Assembly (NCBI GenBank): GCA_013373635.1
Contig: JABXHN010000016.1
Span: 93,597-157,596, forward strand
Length of the DNA stretch: 64,000 nucleotides
Direction of reading: 5' to 3'
From: Flavobacteriaceae bacterium
GTDB lineage: Bacteria; Bacteroidota; Bacteroidia; Flavobacteriales; Flavobacteriaceae
Below the pieces are notes generated by a model. It was not told where the DNA came from and did no database searches. It saw only the letters and a program-made list of their open reading frames with translations. Below are positions 55,046 to 63,018 of the stretch, in pieces (position 1 is the stretch's first letter; each line of letters starts with the position of its first letter). The position numbers and the translations under genes are program-made.

Positions 55046-55603
55046 TTAGAATTCTAAGTCAACAACTAAATCGAATTCATCGTAAATCGCTTTATCTCCT
55101 AAATTGTCAAAGAAACTTCCAGATCCATATTTAATATCGTACTGTGCTCTGTCAATTTTTAAAGTAGCATTAGCCTTGTTTCCATAAACTCCTAAGGTAA
55201 AGTTAATAGGATTGGTGATTCCTTTAATTGTTAAATCAGCAGTTACATCATAAGAGTTTTTGCTGCTTGCAGTTACGCTTGTAAAAACCAATGATGCAGA
55301 AGGGTGTGATTCAACACCAAAAAAGTCATCTGACTTTAGGTGTCCGTCTAATTTTTCTTTCCACTCTCCTTCGAGATCAGTTGAAGTTAAACTTGTCATG
55401 TCAACTGTAAAGGATCCACCTGATAGAGTGTCACCATTAAAAATCAAATTCCCTTCTGAAAGATTAACGGTTCCGTAGTGAGAACCAGTTACTTTGTATC
55501 CTTTCCACTCAACGGTAGAAGTTTTTACTGATTTTGATTCTTGGGCCAATGCTCCGAAAGTAAATAATGCAGTTAAAGCAATAGATAAAATTGTTTTTTT
55601 CAT
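55046..55603 (-). CDS. YceI family periplasmic protein
   Basis: A 185-residue exported protein with a signal peptide (1-20, ending GALAQ) and one lipocalin-like YceI domain: VEWKGYKVTGSHYGTVNLSEG (in part), FTVDMTSLTSTD, LKSDDFFGVESHPSASLVFT and DLTIKGITNPI. Homologues bind isoprenoid or similar hydrophobic molecules. It starts two bases after the marR stop, so the MarR-type regulator probably controls it. Confidence 0.93.
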   Translation of the reverse strand: MKKTILSIALTALFTFGALAQESKSVKTSTVEWKGYKVTGSHYGTVNLSEGNLIFNGDTLSGGSFTVDMTSLTSTDLEGEWKEKLDGHLKSDDFFGVESHPSASLVFTSVTASSKNSYDVTADLTIKGITNPINFTLGVYGNKANATLKIDRAQYDIKYGSGSFFDNLGDKAIYDEFDLVVDLEF

Positions 55604-55605
55604 GT

Positions 55606-56055
55606 CTAATTAAATTTATTTAAAAGTGTATTAAGTGTTTGGATGTCAACATCCGATAGTTCTTCGAGTATTTTAGAATGTGTTTGTTCGATTACCATAT
55701 CCATTTGTTGAAGCTGAGATGCTCCAAGGTCTGTGATGAGTATTTCCATCTTTCTTCGATTTTCTGGACAGATATTTCTGGTCACAAAACGCTTGTTGAC
55801 CAATTTATCGACAAGGCGAGTGGTATTACTCATTTTACTTACCATTCGTTCGTTGATGTCTTTCATGGCGATTGCAACTCCTTTTTGACCTCTTAAAATA
55901 CGGAGTACATTAAATTGCTCGATAGAGACATCGAAAGCTTTTAATGCTTTGTTGAGTTGATCGTTAATTGAATTACAGATCAAAGACAGGTGGATGATCG
56001 TCCTTTGTTTAGGAGCTAGATCTACAGTCGATTTAATTTTCTCTTCAACATTCAT
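55606..56055 (-). CDS. MarR family transcriptional regulator
   Basis: A 149-residue winged-helix regulator. The core runs VEQFNVLRILRGQ (in the actual frame VSIEQFNVLRIL), then MVSKMSNTTRLVDKLVNKRFVTR (recognition helix and wing) and NRRKMEILITDLG. The ATG at 56055 (MNVEEKI) is chosen because the promoter and operator-like palindrome (56067-56107) lie directly upstream, inside the longer reading from 56118. It forms an operon with yceI. Confidence 0.9.
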   Translation of the reverse strand: MNVEEKIKSTVDLAPKQRTIIHLSLICNSINDQLNKALKAFDVSIEQFNVLRILRGQKGVAIAMKDINERMVSKMSNTTRLVDKLVNKRFVTRNICPENRRKMEILITDLGASQLQQMDMVIEQTHSKILEELSDVDIQTLNTLLNKFN

Positions 56056-56066
56056 GTATATAAAAC

Positions 56067-56082
56067 ATTTGTACATACAAAT
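56067..56082. promoter_or_regulatory. Palindrome ATTTGTA-CA-TACAAAT over the marR promoter (candidate MarR operator)
   Basis: A perfect inverted repeat with 7-base arms and a 2-base centre, 12 bases before the MarR ATG and overlapping the -7 box at 56078-56085. Size and position suit a MarR dimer site and autoregulation; binding itself is inference. Confidence 0.6.
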
Positions 56083-56107
56083 ATATAAATAATATTTTAT
56101 ATAGCAA
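56078..56107 (-). promoter_or_regulatory. Promoter of marR-yceI (-33 TTG, 19 bases, -7 TATATTTG)
   Basis: On the minus strand TTG at 56107-56105 and TATATTTG at 56085-56078, spaced 19 bases. The palindrome at 56067-56082 covers the -7 box and start region. Confidence 0.7.
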
Positions 56108-56161
56108 CTACTTTTCACTTAATTAAAAAGAGTGTAATTTTGAGATTTTAGAACTATTATT

Positions 56162-56482
56162 ATGTCAAATTTAACTCAAGAGGCTTGGGCTTCACAATTG
56201 GCTCAAGACAAAAATGCCATTGTAATTGATGTCAGGACCGCATCAGAACTTGAAGAAACAGGATATATTCCTGGTATGATTCATATGGATATTTACGAAG
56301 GTCAAGAATTCATTAATAAACTAGATCAATTAGATAAGTCAAAAAATTACTACGTCTATTGCAGATCGGGTCAGCGTTCTGGACAAGCCTGTGCTATCAT
56401 GAATTCAAAAGGGATTGAAAATGTGTTCAATCTCATTGGAGGAATGCTAGAATGGGAAGGAGATCGAGAAGAATTAAAATAA
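56162..56482 (+). CDS. Rhodanese-like domain protein
   Basis: A 106-residue single-domain rhodanese. The active loop is CRSGQRSG with the catalytic Cys near residue 68, after VIDVRTASELEETGYIPG. It probably handles persulfide sulfur, like GlpE/PspE. A TAATTTTG box lies at 56135-56142. The PspC-like gene starts 10 bases after its stop. Confidence 0.92.
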   Translation: MSNLTQEAWASQLAQDKNAIVIDVRTASELEETGYIPGMIHMDIYEGQEFINKLDQLDKSKNYYVYCRSGQRSGQACAIMNSKGIENVFNLIGGMLEWEGDREELK

Positions 56483-56492
56483 TTCAATTACA

Positions 56493-56723
56493 ATGAGATC
56501 TTATTTTTACGAATTCATATACTTTCTCCAAAAACACGGTTTTCACGTGTGTAGGAGAATTGCTGATCGTTTGGGAATAAGAGCTCGATCTGTAAGATTG
56601 TCATTTGTGTACCTGTCTTTCGCTACGCTTGGATTTGGTTTTGCTTTTTACCTTTTTATAGGTTTTGTATTAAAAATTAAAGACTTGCTATACACCAAAC
56701 GAACTTCCGTTTTTGATCTCTAA
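56493..56723 (+). CDS. PspC domain protein
   Basis: A 76-residue protein. The PspC-type core reads RIADRLGIRARSVRLSFVYLSFATLGFGFAFYLFIGFVLK in pieces (about 22-62), with one strongly hydrophobic segment at about 40-61. PspC proteins sit in the inner membrane and respond to envelope stress. Here it is between a rhodanese and a potassium channel gene, two bases before the latter. Confidence 0.82.
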   Translation: MRSYFYEFIYFLQKHGFHVCRRIADRLGIRARSVRLSFVYLSFATLGFGFAFYLFIGFVLKIKDLLYTKRTSVFDL

Positions 56724-56725
56724 AA

Positions 56726-57748
56726 ATGAATTTTTTTAAATCTAGATTTAATATTTCAATAGTATTACTCCTTTTTATCTTATTGGTAGGAGTGATAGGA
56801 TATCGATTGATCGCAGATTTTAGTTGGGTGGATTCTCTCTATATGACTGTGATTACGATATCTACTGTTGGATTTAGAGAAGTTAATCCACTTGATGATC
56901 AAACCAAAATATTTACAATCTTTTTAATTATTACTAGTATTGTAATTATTGCATTTTTCGCTAGAACTGTAGTAGAGTATTTATTGAGTAGAAATTCAAT
57001 TGAAGCATTAAAATTAAGAGCCATGAAAAAAAAGATTGAAAAGATGAATGGACATGTAATTGTTTGTGGATTGGGAAGAAATGGATCGCAAGCAGCAGAG
57101 CGTCTTATTACTTATAAAAGAGAATTTGTGGTCATCGAAAACAATCAAGAAAAGATTGATAAGTACAGTTCATTAGATGTTCACGATGTGAATGTGATTA
57201 AAGGGGATGCAGGTGATGATAAAACATTGATGGAAGCAGGAATTAAAAAGGCTAAATACTTAATAGCTGCATTACCTGATGATGCCTCCAATTTATTTTT
57301 AGTACTCAGTGCTCGTCAATTGAATCCAGATCTATTTATCATCGCTAGAGCCGAACAATATGCAACATGTTCAAAATTGGAGTTGGCTGGAGCTTCAAAA
57401 GTAATCATGCCAAGTCGTATCGGTGGAGATCAGATGGCTTCTTTAGTAGTGACTCCTGATTTGATCACTTTTATGGATAAATTAGCAACTCAAGGAGAGC
57501 ATATGAACTTGGAGGAATTGGATTTGTCTTATATCGAATCAATAGACGATTTAAAAACCTTGAGAGAATTAGATTTAAGAAGAAAGTTCGGCTGTTCTGT
57601 AATTGGTTATGTAACCCCAAACGGAGAGTATATGATCAATCCAGATGCAGATCTTAAATTAGAATACAAAGGGAAAATTATTGTTCTTGGACGAGCTGAG
57701 CAAATCGAAAGCCTCAATAAGAAGTTTAATATTAAGCCAAAAGTGTAG
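56726..57748 (+). CDS. Two-helix K+ channel-like protein with RCK (TrkA-N/TrkA-C) domains
   Basis: A 340-residue protein: helix 1 (about 10-31), a pore loop with TISTVGFREVNPL (Thr47-Leu56), helix 2 (about 62-86), then a cytosolic RCK domain beginning HVIVCGLGRNGSQAAERL (about 110-127) and a TrkA-C domain. The selectivity filter reads TVGFRE where canonical K+ channels have TVGYG(D/E); the second glycine is arginine. Ion specificity is therefore uncertain. It is followed by a strong terminator. Confidence 0.9.
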   Translation: MNFFKSRFNISIVLLLFILLVGVIGYRLIADFSWVDSLYMTVITISTVGFREVNPLDDQTKIFTIFLIITSIVIIAFFARTVVEYLLSRNSIEALKLRAMKKKIEKMNGHVIVCGLGRNGSQAAERLITYKREFVVIENNQEKIDKYSSLDVHDVNVIKGDAGDDKTLMEAGIKKAKYLIAALPDDASNLFLVLSARQLNPDLFIIARAEQYATCSKLELAGASKVIMPSRIGGDQMASLVVTPDLITFMDKLATQGEHMNLEELDLSYIESIDDLKTLRELDLRRKFGCSVIGYVTPNGEYMINPDADLKLEYKGKIIVLGRAEQIESLNKKFNIKPKV

Positions 57749-57774
57749 AGTTGATACCGATTGATAACTTCACA

Positions 57775-57805
57775 GACTGATCGCTTACGAATCAGTCTTT
57801 TTTTT
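57775..57805 (+). terminator. Intrinsic terminator after the K+ channel-like gene
   Basis: A perfect 7-base stem (GACTGAT / ATCAGTC) with a nine-base loop, followed by eight T. Confidence 0.9.
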
Positions 57806-57857
57806 ATATATTGGCCTTTATTAATTATACTGACTTAAAACAAACAAAAATTTAATT

Positions 57858-59471
57858 ATGAAAAGTAAAATCCTCTTTTTAATTAGTTTAATAGCTCCCT
57901 TAGCAATTTTTGCTCAAGAAAAAGGCTTAGACGAACGTGTAAACGATGCCTTCATGCCTTTTGCTGAATGGTGGGAAGGTTTGGTTTTAACCAAAGTCAA
58001 TCTTGGATTTGTTGAAATACCATTAGTATTAATTCTTTTAATTGGAGGAGCGACATTTTTTACAATTTATTTTAAGTTTCCATCGATAACTAAAATGGGA
58101 TTGGCCATACAAACAGTTCGTGGTAAGTACGATGAAGTAGATCATCACGAGGCTGAAAATGCAGCAGTAAATATTGTTGATGGAGATGTTAAAGGAACCA
58201 TAGAAGATGAAGGTAAAGAAGGAGAGGTATCTCACTTTCAGGCCCTGGCTACTGCGGTATCAGGAACGGTTGGATTAGGTAATATTGCAGGTGTAGCTGT
58301 TGCTATTGCTATGGGAGGTCCTGGAGCAACCTTTTGGATGATTGTTGTAGGGATTTTGGGAATGTCTTCAAAATTTGTCGAGTGTACTTTAGGGGTTAAA
58401 TACAGAGATGTTGATGAAAATGGGGTCGTTTACGGAGGACCTATGTACTATTTGTCTAGAGGACTAAAAGAAAAGGGATTTACGGGTATTGGAAAGGTTT
58501 TGTCAATTGTTTTTGCAATCCTGGTTGTCGGAGCTTCATTTGGAGGAGGAAATGCTTTTCAGTCGAATCAAGCAGCTGTTCAAATATCAACGATGCTCAA
58601 TCTAACAGGTGGATCAACGGGAGTTTTGATTGGAATTGTTTTAGCAGTATTAGTTGGAATTGTTATTATTGGAGGAATTAAGAAAATTGCAAGTGTTACC
58701 GAAAAGATTGTTCCATTTATGGCAGGAATCTATGTATTGGCATCTCTTGTGATTATTTTTGCAAATATTGAATATATCGGTACAGCTGTTTCATTGATTA
58801 TCGAAGGAGCATTTACACCAATGGCTGGTCTAGGTGGACTAGTTGGAGTAATTATTGTAGGTTTCCAAAGAGCTGCCTTCTCTAACGAAGCAGGTGCAGG
58901 TTCTGCGGCAATCGCTCACTCTGCGGTAAAGACGAAATATCCTGCCAGTGAAGGGGTGGTAGCATTACTAGAGCCATTTATTGATACCGTTGTAATTTGT
59001 ACGATGACAGCACTCGTGATTATTTTCTTCAATATTGATGCCGGTGCTTTTGATTACGGAAATGCTGTAGGTTCAACAGTCCAGCTCAACGCATCTGGAG
59101 AATATATAGGGGGAGTTGATTTAACTTCAATGGCTTATGATTCTGTAATTCCTGGTTTTAGATATGTTCTAACAATAGCGATTGTGCTTTTTGCTTTTTC
59201 AACAATGATCTCTTGGTCTTATTACGGTCTTCAAGGTTGGAAATTCCTTTTTGGAAGAGGTAAAGCAGCTGATACTGCTTATAAAGTATTGTTCTTGCTT
59301 TTTGTGGTAATTGGAGCTGCAGCGACTCTAGATGCAGTTATCAAATTCTCTGATGCAATGATTTTAGCATTGGTATTTCCAAATATGATAGGACTTCTCT
59401 TCTTATTCCCAAGAGTTAGAGAAGAGTTATCCAACTATACAAATGCTATTAAAGCAGTTGTGAAAAAATAA
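57858..59471 (+). CDS. Alanine/glycine:cation symporter (AGCS family)
   Basis: A 537-residue membrane transporter with about eleven hydrophobic segments. Family motifs: ALATAVSGTVGLGNIAGVAVAI (in part, about 129-150), GGPGATFWM and GFQRAAFSNEAGAGSAAIAHS. It would import alanine or glycine with Na+, which fits a cell with an Na+-pumping NQR. The N-terminus looks like a signal sequence (ending IFAQ), seen in other Bacteroidota members. The terminator for this gene lies inside the next reading frame. Confidence 0.93.
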   Translation: MKSKILFLISLIAPLAIFAQEKGLDERVNDAFMPFAEWWEGLVLTKVNLGFVEIPLVLILLIGGATFFTIYFKFPSITKMGLAIQTVRGKYDEVDHHEAENAAVNIVDGDVKGTIEDEGKEGEVSHFQALATAVSGTVGLGNIAGVAVAIAMGGPGATFWMIVVGILGMSSKFVECTLGVKYRDVDENGVVYGGPMYYLSRGLKEKGFTGIGKVLSIVFAILVVGASFGGGNAFQSNQAAVQISTMLNLTGGSTGVLIGIVLAVLVGIVIIGGIKKIASVTEKIVPFMAGIYVLASLVIIFANIEYIGTAVSLIIEGAFTPMAGLGGLVGVIIVGFQRAAFSNEAGAGSAAIAHSAVKTKYPASEGVVALLEPFIDTVVICTMTALVIIFFNIDAGAFDYGNAVGSTVQLNASGEYIGGVDLTSMAYDSVIPGFRYVLTIAIVLFAFSTMISWSYYGLQGWKFLFGRGKAADTAYKVLFLLFVVIGAAATLDAVIKFSDAMILALVFPNMIGLLFLFPRVREELSNYTNAIKAVVKK

Positions 59472-59477
59472 GCTGTT

Positions 59478-60104
59478 TTGAACTCATTGAAACCCCTTTC
59501 CGCTTCTGAGAAGAAACACAGGAAAGGGGTTTTTTTATTGTTGGTGTTAATCATAATTATTCAATCGATTTATTGGAAGGCGACAACTTCAAAACAGCGA
59601 GAAATAGCTTCCATTGTCGATTTAAATATGGATAGTATCATTCGTGCTAAAATCGATCAAAAACACAACACACTGTTGATTCAGCCATTTAATGCTAATT
59701 ACTTCAATGATTACAGAGCCTATGTGTTGGGAATTAGTTCCGATCAGCTTCAACGTTTAGAAATCTTTAGAGCTGCAGATCAGTATTTGTACAGTTTAGA
59801 GGATTTTCAATCTGTTAGTGGAGTGGATGATTCTCTTTTGTTATTGGTAAAACACTATCTTAAGTTTCCTCAAGAGAAAAATTATTTTGAAAGTGAAACT
59901 GAGAATCTAGAGTTTAAGAACATCAATAGAGCAACTGCAGAAGACCTAAAAAAAATTCACGGAATTGGAGCGGTGTATTCCAAAAGAATCATCGCTTATA
60001 GAAATTCATTAAATGGCTTTAAATCGATGGATCAGCTCTATAAGGTTTACGGTCTTGATAGTCTGTTAGTAAAAAAAATTATGTTGCGCTTTAATTTAGA
60101 GTAA
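59478..60104 (+). CDS. Helix-hairpin-helix (ComEA-like) membrane-anchored protein
   Basis: A 208-residue protein with one N-terminal membrane helix (about 17-33), a linker and two HhH units; the second reads INRATAEDLKKIHGIGAVYSKRIIAYR (in part, about 150-176). ComEA-type proteins bind DNA in uptake, but many Bacteroidota copies have no proven role. Only a TTG at 59478 can start it: TAA lies two codons upstream, and the first ATG (about residue 51) would drop the anchor. Codons 5-20 form a terminator hairpin. Confidence 0.82.
   Translation: MNSLKPLSASEKKHRKGVFLLLVLIIIIQSIYWKATTSKQREIASIVDLNMDSIIRAKIDQKHNTLLIQPFNANYFNDYRAYVLGISSDQLQRLEIFRAADQYLYSLEDFQSVSGVDDSLLLLVKHYLKFPQEKNYFESETENLEFKNINRATAEDLKKIHGIGAVYSKRIIAYRNSLNGFKSMDQLYKVYGLDSLLVKKIMLRFNLE
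59490..59536 (+). terminator. Terminator hairpin inside the start of the helix-hairpin-helix gene
   Basis: A perfect 12-base stem (AAACCCCTTTCC at 59490-59501 and its complement at 59521-59532) with a 19-base loop, and a T run at 59530-59536. It lies 18 bases after the AGCS stop and within codons 5-20 of the next gene. It could stop AGCS transcription and control how much reaches the downstream gene. Confidence 0.85.
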
Positions 60105-60161
60105 ATGCAATATTGTTTAATAAAATCATTAAAAAGTTAAACAAAATACTAATATTTATAC

Positions 60162-60223
60162 TATATTTGCTTTGTGTTGAATTGAAATATCAATCCAATA
60201 CTGAGTTGATTTAATTATATTTG
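60162..60223 (+). promoter_or_regulatory. Two -7 boxes (TATATTTG) upstream of the acyl-CoA dehydrogenase gene
   Basis: TATATTTG occurs at 60162-60169 and again at 60216-60223, the second 13 bases before the ATG. Neither has a clear -33 TTG. A small palindrome ATTGA-AATA-TCAAT (60181-60194) lies between them. Confidence 0.4.
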
Positions 60224-60236
60224 TACGAAACTAAAG

Positions 60237-61400
60237 ATGAATACTACGCAGATGATTCAAACCGGATACGACTATAGTGAGACTCAGCAGTTAATTGCTG
60301 ATTCTGCTAAAAGCTTCGCAAAACAATACATAGAACCTTTTGTTAAGGAGTGGGACGAAACTCAAGAGTTTCCAGTTGAACTTATGAAATTAGCCGGGGA
60401 GCATGGTTTTCTAGGAATTTTAGTTCCACATGAATTTGGTGGATCTGAGATGGGATACCACGAGTATATTGCAATTGTTGAAGAAATATCAAAAATTGAT
60501 CCTTCAATCGGTTTATCGATCGCGGCTCATAATTCACTATGTACCAATCACATCTTAACTTTTGGAAGTGAATCTCAAAAGCGTAGATGGATTCCAAAAT
60601 TAGCTTCAGGTGAATTTATTGGAGCATGGGGTTTAACAGAGCATAATACCGGATCGGACGCAGGAGCTATGAGTACCACTGCTGTAAAAGATGGAGATCA
60701 TTGGATTTTGAACGGCACTAAAAACTTTATCACTCATGGAAAGAGTGGTGATGTAGCAGTCGTTATTGCAAGAACAGGAGAAAAGGGAGTCTCATCCAAC
60801 GCAACGGCCTTTGTTGTTGAACGTGGTACACCAGGTTTTTCTGCAGGTAAAAAAGAAAATAAATTGGGAATGCGCGCTTCTGAAACAGCTGAGATGGTTT
60901 TTGATCAATGTGTTGTTTCAGATGAAAATAGATTAGGTGAAGTAGGGGATGGATTCAAACAATCTCTTGCTATATTAGACGGAGGTAGAATATCGATAGC
61001 AGCCCTTTCGTTGGGAATTGCTAAAGGTGCTTTTGAAGCTGCTTTAAAATATTCAAAAGAGCGTGAACAATTTGGAAAACCAATCAGTTCTTTTCAGGGG
61101 ATCTCATTTAAATTAGCTGAAATGGCTACTGAAATAGAAGCGGCTACTTTATTGACCCATCACGCAGCAGAAAAGAAAAACAGAGGAGAGCGTATTACTT
61201 TAGAAGGTGCTATGTGTAAGCTTTACGCTTCTGAAGCGGCTGTTAAGACTGCTAATGAAGCAATTCAAATATTTGGAGGATACGGTTATATCAAGGATTT
61301 TCCTGTGGAGAAATTTTACAGAGATTCAAAACTGTGTACTATAGGTGAAGGAACCTCTGAAATACAAAAATTAGTCATCGCAAGAAATATTTTAAAATAA
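60237..61400 (+). CDS. Acyl-CoA dehydrogenase
   Basis: A 387-residue flavoenzyme of fatty-acid or branched-chain oxidation. Motifs: [17 protein letters not shown] (FAD and substrate), [13 protein letters not shown], and the C-terminal [23 protein letters not shown] (in pieces) that holds the substrate-side loop. The chain-length preference cannot be read with confidence. It is monocistronic. Confidence 0.94.
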   Translation: MNTTQMIQTGYDYSETQQLIADSAKSFAKQYIEPFVKEWDETQEFPVELMKLAGEHGFLGILVPHEFGGSEMGYHEYIAIVEEISKIDPSIGLSIAAHNSLCTNHILTFGSESQKRRWIPKLASGEFIGAWGLTEHNTGSDAGAMSTTAVKDGDHWILNGTKNFITHGKSGDVAVVIARTGEKGVSSNATAFVVERGTPGFSAGKKENKLGMRASETAEMVFDQCVVSDENRLGEVGDGFKQSLAILDGGRISIAALSLGIAKGAFEAALKYSKEREQFGKPISSFQGISFKLAEMATEIEAATLLTHHAAEKKNRGERITLEGAMCKLYASEAAVKTANEAIQIFGGYGYIKDFPVEKFYRDSKLCTIGEGTSEIQKLVIARNILK

Positions 61401-61405
61401 GTTTG

Positions 61406-61434
61406 TTGGATACTTATTTTTAGCTGTATATTTG
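61406..61434 (+). promoter_or_regulatory. Promoter of rpsU (-33 TTG, 18 bases, -7 TATATTTG)
   Basis: TTG at 61406-61408 and TATATTTG at 61427-61434 are 18 bases apart; a TTTG four bases earlier gives 21. The leader to the ATG is then about 35 bases, long enough to carry the Shine-Dalgarno. Confidence 0.65.
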
Positions 61435-61455
61435 CAATCCAAAAATCTAACAGAG

Positions 61456-61462
61456 AGGAGGT
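61456..61462 (+). promoter_or_regulatory. Strong Shine-Dalgarno (AGGAGGT) of rpsU
   Basis: AGGAGGT lies eight bases before the rpsU ATG, a near-perfect complement to the 16S 3' end. It is exceptional in this window, where starts otherwise lack such sites. It fixes the start at 61471. Confidence 0.9.
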
Positions 61463-61470
61463 TAAAGCTT

Positions 61471-61665
61471 ATGTTAATTATACCGATTAAAGAAGGAGAA
61501 AATATAGATAGAGCGCTAAAGCGTTTTAAGCGAAAGTTCGATAGAACTGGAACTATGCGTCAATTGAGAAGCCGTCAGCAGTTCAACAAGCCATCAGTGG
61601 TTAAAAGAGCGCAGCTTCAAAAAGCAGCTTATATTCAAAATTTAAGAGACCAAGAAGAGCTATAA
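61471..61665 (+). CDS. rpsU: 30S ribosomal protein S21
   Basis: A 64-residue bS21 (MLIIPIKEGENIDRALKRFKRKFDRTG in part, then a basic C-terminus). It sits on the 30S platform by the 16S 3' end. In Flavobacterium bS21 is known to help hide the anti-Shine-Dalgarno, and the rpsU mRNA with its strong Shine-Dalgarno is thought to be self-regulated through that. The ATG at 61471 is set by the AGGAGGT; an in-frame TTG at 61432 lies in the -7 box and is rejected. Confidence 0.96.
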   Translation: MLIIPIKEGENIDRALKRFKRKFDRTGTMRQLRSRQQFNKPSVVKRAQLQKAAYIQNLRDQEEL

Positions 61666-61686
61666 ACTTCGAAAGTCTATCATATG

Positions 61687-61717
61687 AAAGTCCCGTTTTT
61701 TTAGCGGGACTTTTTTT
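61687..61717 (+). terminator. Intrinsic terminator after rpsU
   Basis: A 9-base perfect stem (AAAGTCCCG / CGGGACTTT) with a nine-base T-rich loop; the T run extends to 61717. It starts 22 bases after the rpsU stop. Confidence 0.9.
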
Positions 61718-61748
61718 GTTTTAAACCTAGGAGTTCTATCTTTAAATA

Positions 61749-62639
61749 ATGAATCAATCCAAGTTTATAGAGTATCTTACAACTGAGAAGAATTATTCTA
61801 AGCATACAGTGACTGCTTATAAGAAGGATTTGGAAGATTTCAGACTCTTTTGTGATTTAGAATACGACCTAAAGAGCATTGATTCTGTTTCTTATTCTAT
61901 TATAAGATCTTGGATTGTGCTATTGGTTGACTCTGGTATGAACAACCGAAGTATCAACCGAAAGATGTCTTCATTAAAAGCTTATTTCAAGTTTCTGATG
62001 CTTATAGGATCTCAGCAAAGTACACCATTTGCTAAACACAAAGCTTTAAAAATAACTCAAAAGATAGCAATGCCTTTTTCAGCTGATGAGATGCATCGAC
62101 TATTGAGCGAAATTCCATTTGAGGATGACTATGAAGGAATTAGGGATAAACTAATCATAGAACTCCTCTACGCAACTGGAATTAGGAGGGATGAACTGAT
62201 CAACCTTAAAATTAAAAATGTCCAATTTTCTCCTGATACTATAAAAGTGCTAGGCAAGCGCAACAAGGAACGAATAATTCCATTGATTCCAAAGGTGAGT
62301 ATGCTTGTGAAAGAGTATTTAACAGAGCGAGATCAACTTGAGACGATTCGCGATGGTTCGTATTTATTTCTGTTAAAATCAGGTTATAAAATATATGATT
62401 CACTTGTTTATCGCGTCATAAATCATTATTTTAGTATAGTCACGAGTAAGGAAAAAAAATCACCTCATATTCTCAGACATACGTTCGCAACTCATTTGTT
62501 AAATCAGGGGGCAGATTTAAATGCCGTCAAAGAGCTTTTAGGTCATGCGAGTTTATCTTCAACTCAAGTATATACGCATAATTCTATTACGGCTCTAAAG
62601 AAAGTACATTCAGCTGCTCATCCCCGTTCTAAGAAATAG
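61749..62639 (+). CDS. Tyrosine recombinase (XerC/XerD-like)
   Basis: A 296-residue site-specific recombinase. The N-terminal SAM-like domain (about 1-88) begins FIEYLTTEKNYSKHTVTAYKKDL (in part). The catalytic residues are Arg146 (or 147) in GIRRDEL, His240 and Arg243 in HILRH, His266 in LLGHASL and Tyr275 in TQVYTH. Length and motifs fit a chromosomal dimer-resolution recombinase rather than an integron or phage integrase; there are no flanking attachment repeats. Confidence 0.92.
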   Translation: MNQSKFIEYLTTEKNYSKHTVTAYKKDLEDFRLFCDLEYDLKSIDSVSYSIIRSWIVLLVDSGMNNRSINRKMSSLKAYFKFLMLIGSQQSTPFAKHKALKITQKIAMPFSADEMHRLLSEIPFEDDYEGIRDKLIIELLYATGIRRDELINLKIKNVQFSPDTIKVLGKRNKERIIPLIPKVSMLVKEYLTERDQLETIRDGSYLFLLKSGYKIYDSLVYRVINHYFSIVTSKEKKSPHILRHTFATHLLNQGADLNAVKELLGHASLSSTQVYTHNSITALKKVHSAAHPRSKK

Positions 62640-62672
62640 AGTTTATATTATAAATCTTAAATCCTAATTACT

Positions 62673-62978
62673 ATGAAAATTAACATTCAAGATGTCAATT
62701 TTAATGCAGAGCAATCATTAATCGAATTCACAAAAGAACGATTAAGTAAAGTAGAACACTTTTTTGACCGAGTTATTGATGTAGATGTATTTTTAAAATT
62801 GGAGAATACTTCTTCAAAAGAAAATAAAATTGCTGAGATCAAAGTGCATGTTCCCAAAGAAAGTATAGTAGTGAGTAAACAATGTAAGAGTTTTGAAGAA
62901 GCCATCGATACTGGCTGTAAAGCAGTGGAACGCAGTCTGTTAAAATTAAAGGAGAAGCGATCGCGAAATCACGTCTAA
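62673..62978 (+). CDS. hpf: Ribosome hibernation promoting factor family protein (short form)
   Basis: A 101-residue HPF/RaiA/YfiA protein. It binds the 30S decoding region and idles ribosomes. Recognised by the start MKINIQDVNFNAEQSLIEFTKERLSK (in part) and the EIKVHVPKESIVVSKQCKSFEEAIDTG (in part) core. The C-terminal dimerisation domain of long HPF is missing, so it is the short type. It lies 33 bases after the recombinase gene and upstream of the tRNA-tuf operon. Confidence 0.92.
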   Translation: MKINIQDVNFNAEQSLIEFTKERLSKVEHFFDRVIDVDVFLKLENTSSKENKIAEIKVHVPKESIVVSKQCKSFEEAIDTGCKAVERSLLKLKEKRSRNHV

Positions 62979-62984
62979 AATTTC

Positions 62985-63013
62985 TTTGAAAAAAAGCGTA
63001 AAATTTTTTCAAA
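62985..63013 (+). terminator. AT-only stem-loop after hpf (possible terminator)
   Basis: TTTGAAAAAA at 62985-62994 and TTTTTTCAAA at 63004-63013 form a 10-base stem with a nine-base loop. No T run follows, so termination is uncertain. It is directly upstream of the tRNA operon promoter. Confidence 0.35.
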
Positions 63014-63018
63014 AATAT

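Noticed and set aside
59478..60104. The helix-hairpin-helix protein as proof of a natural competence system.
   Set aside because: No comEC, pilus or other uptake genes lie nearby, and such proteins are widespread in Bacteroidota without a shown uptake role.
60181..60194. ATTGA-AATA-TCAAT as a fatty-acid regulator operator upstream of the acyl-CoA dehydrogenase gene.
   Set aside because: Five-base arms in very AT-rich DNA are expected by chance; I found no second copy or other support.
61749..62639. The tyrosine recombinase as evidence of an integron, phage or mobile island.
   Set aside because: Length and motifs fit a housekeeping XerC/D protein, and it sits between rpsU and hpf without attachment repeats, cargo genes or a composition change.
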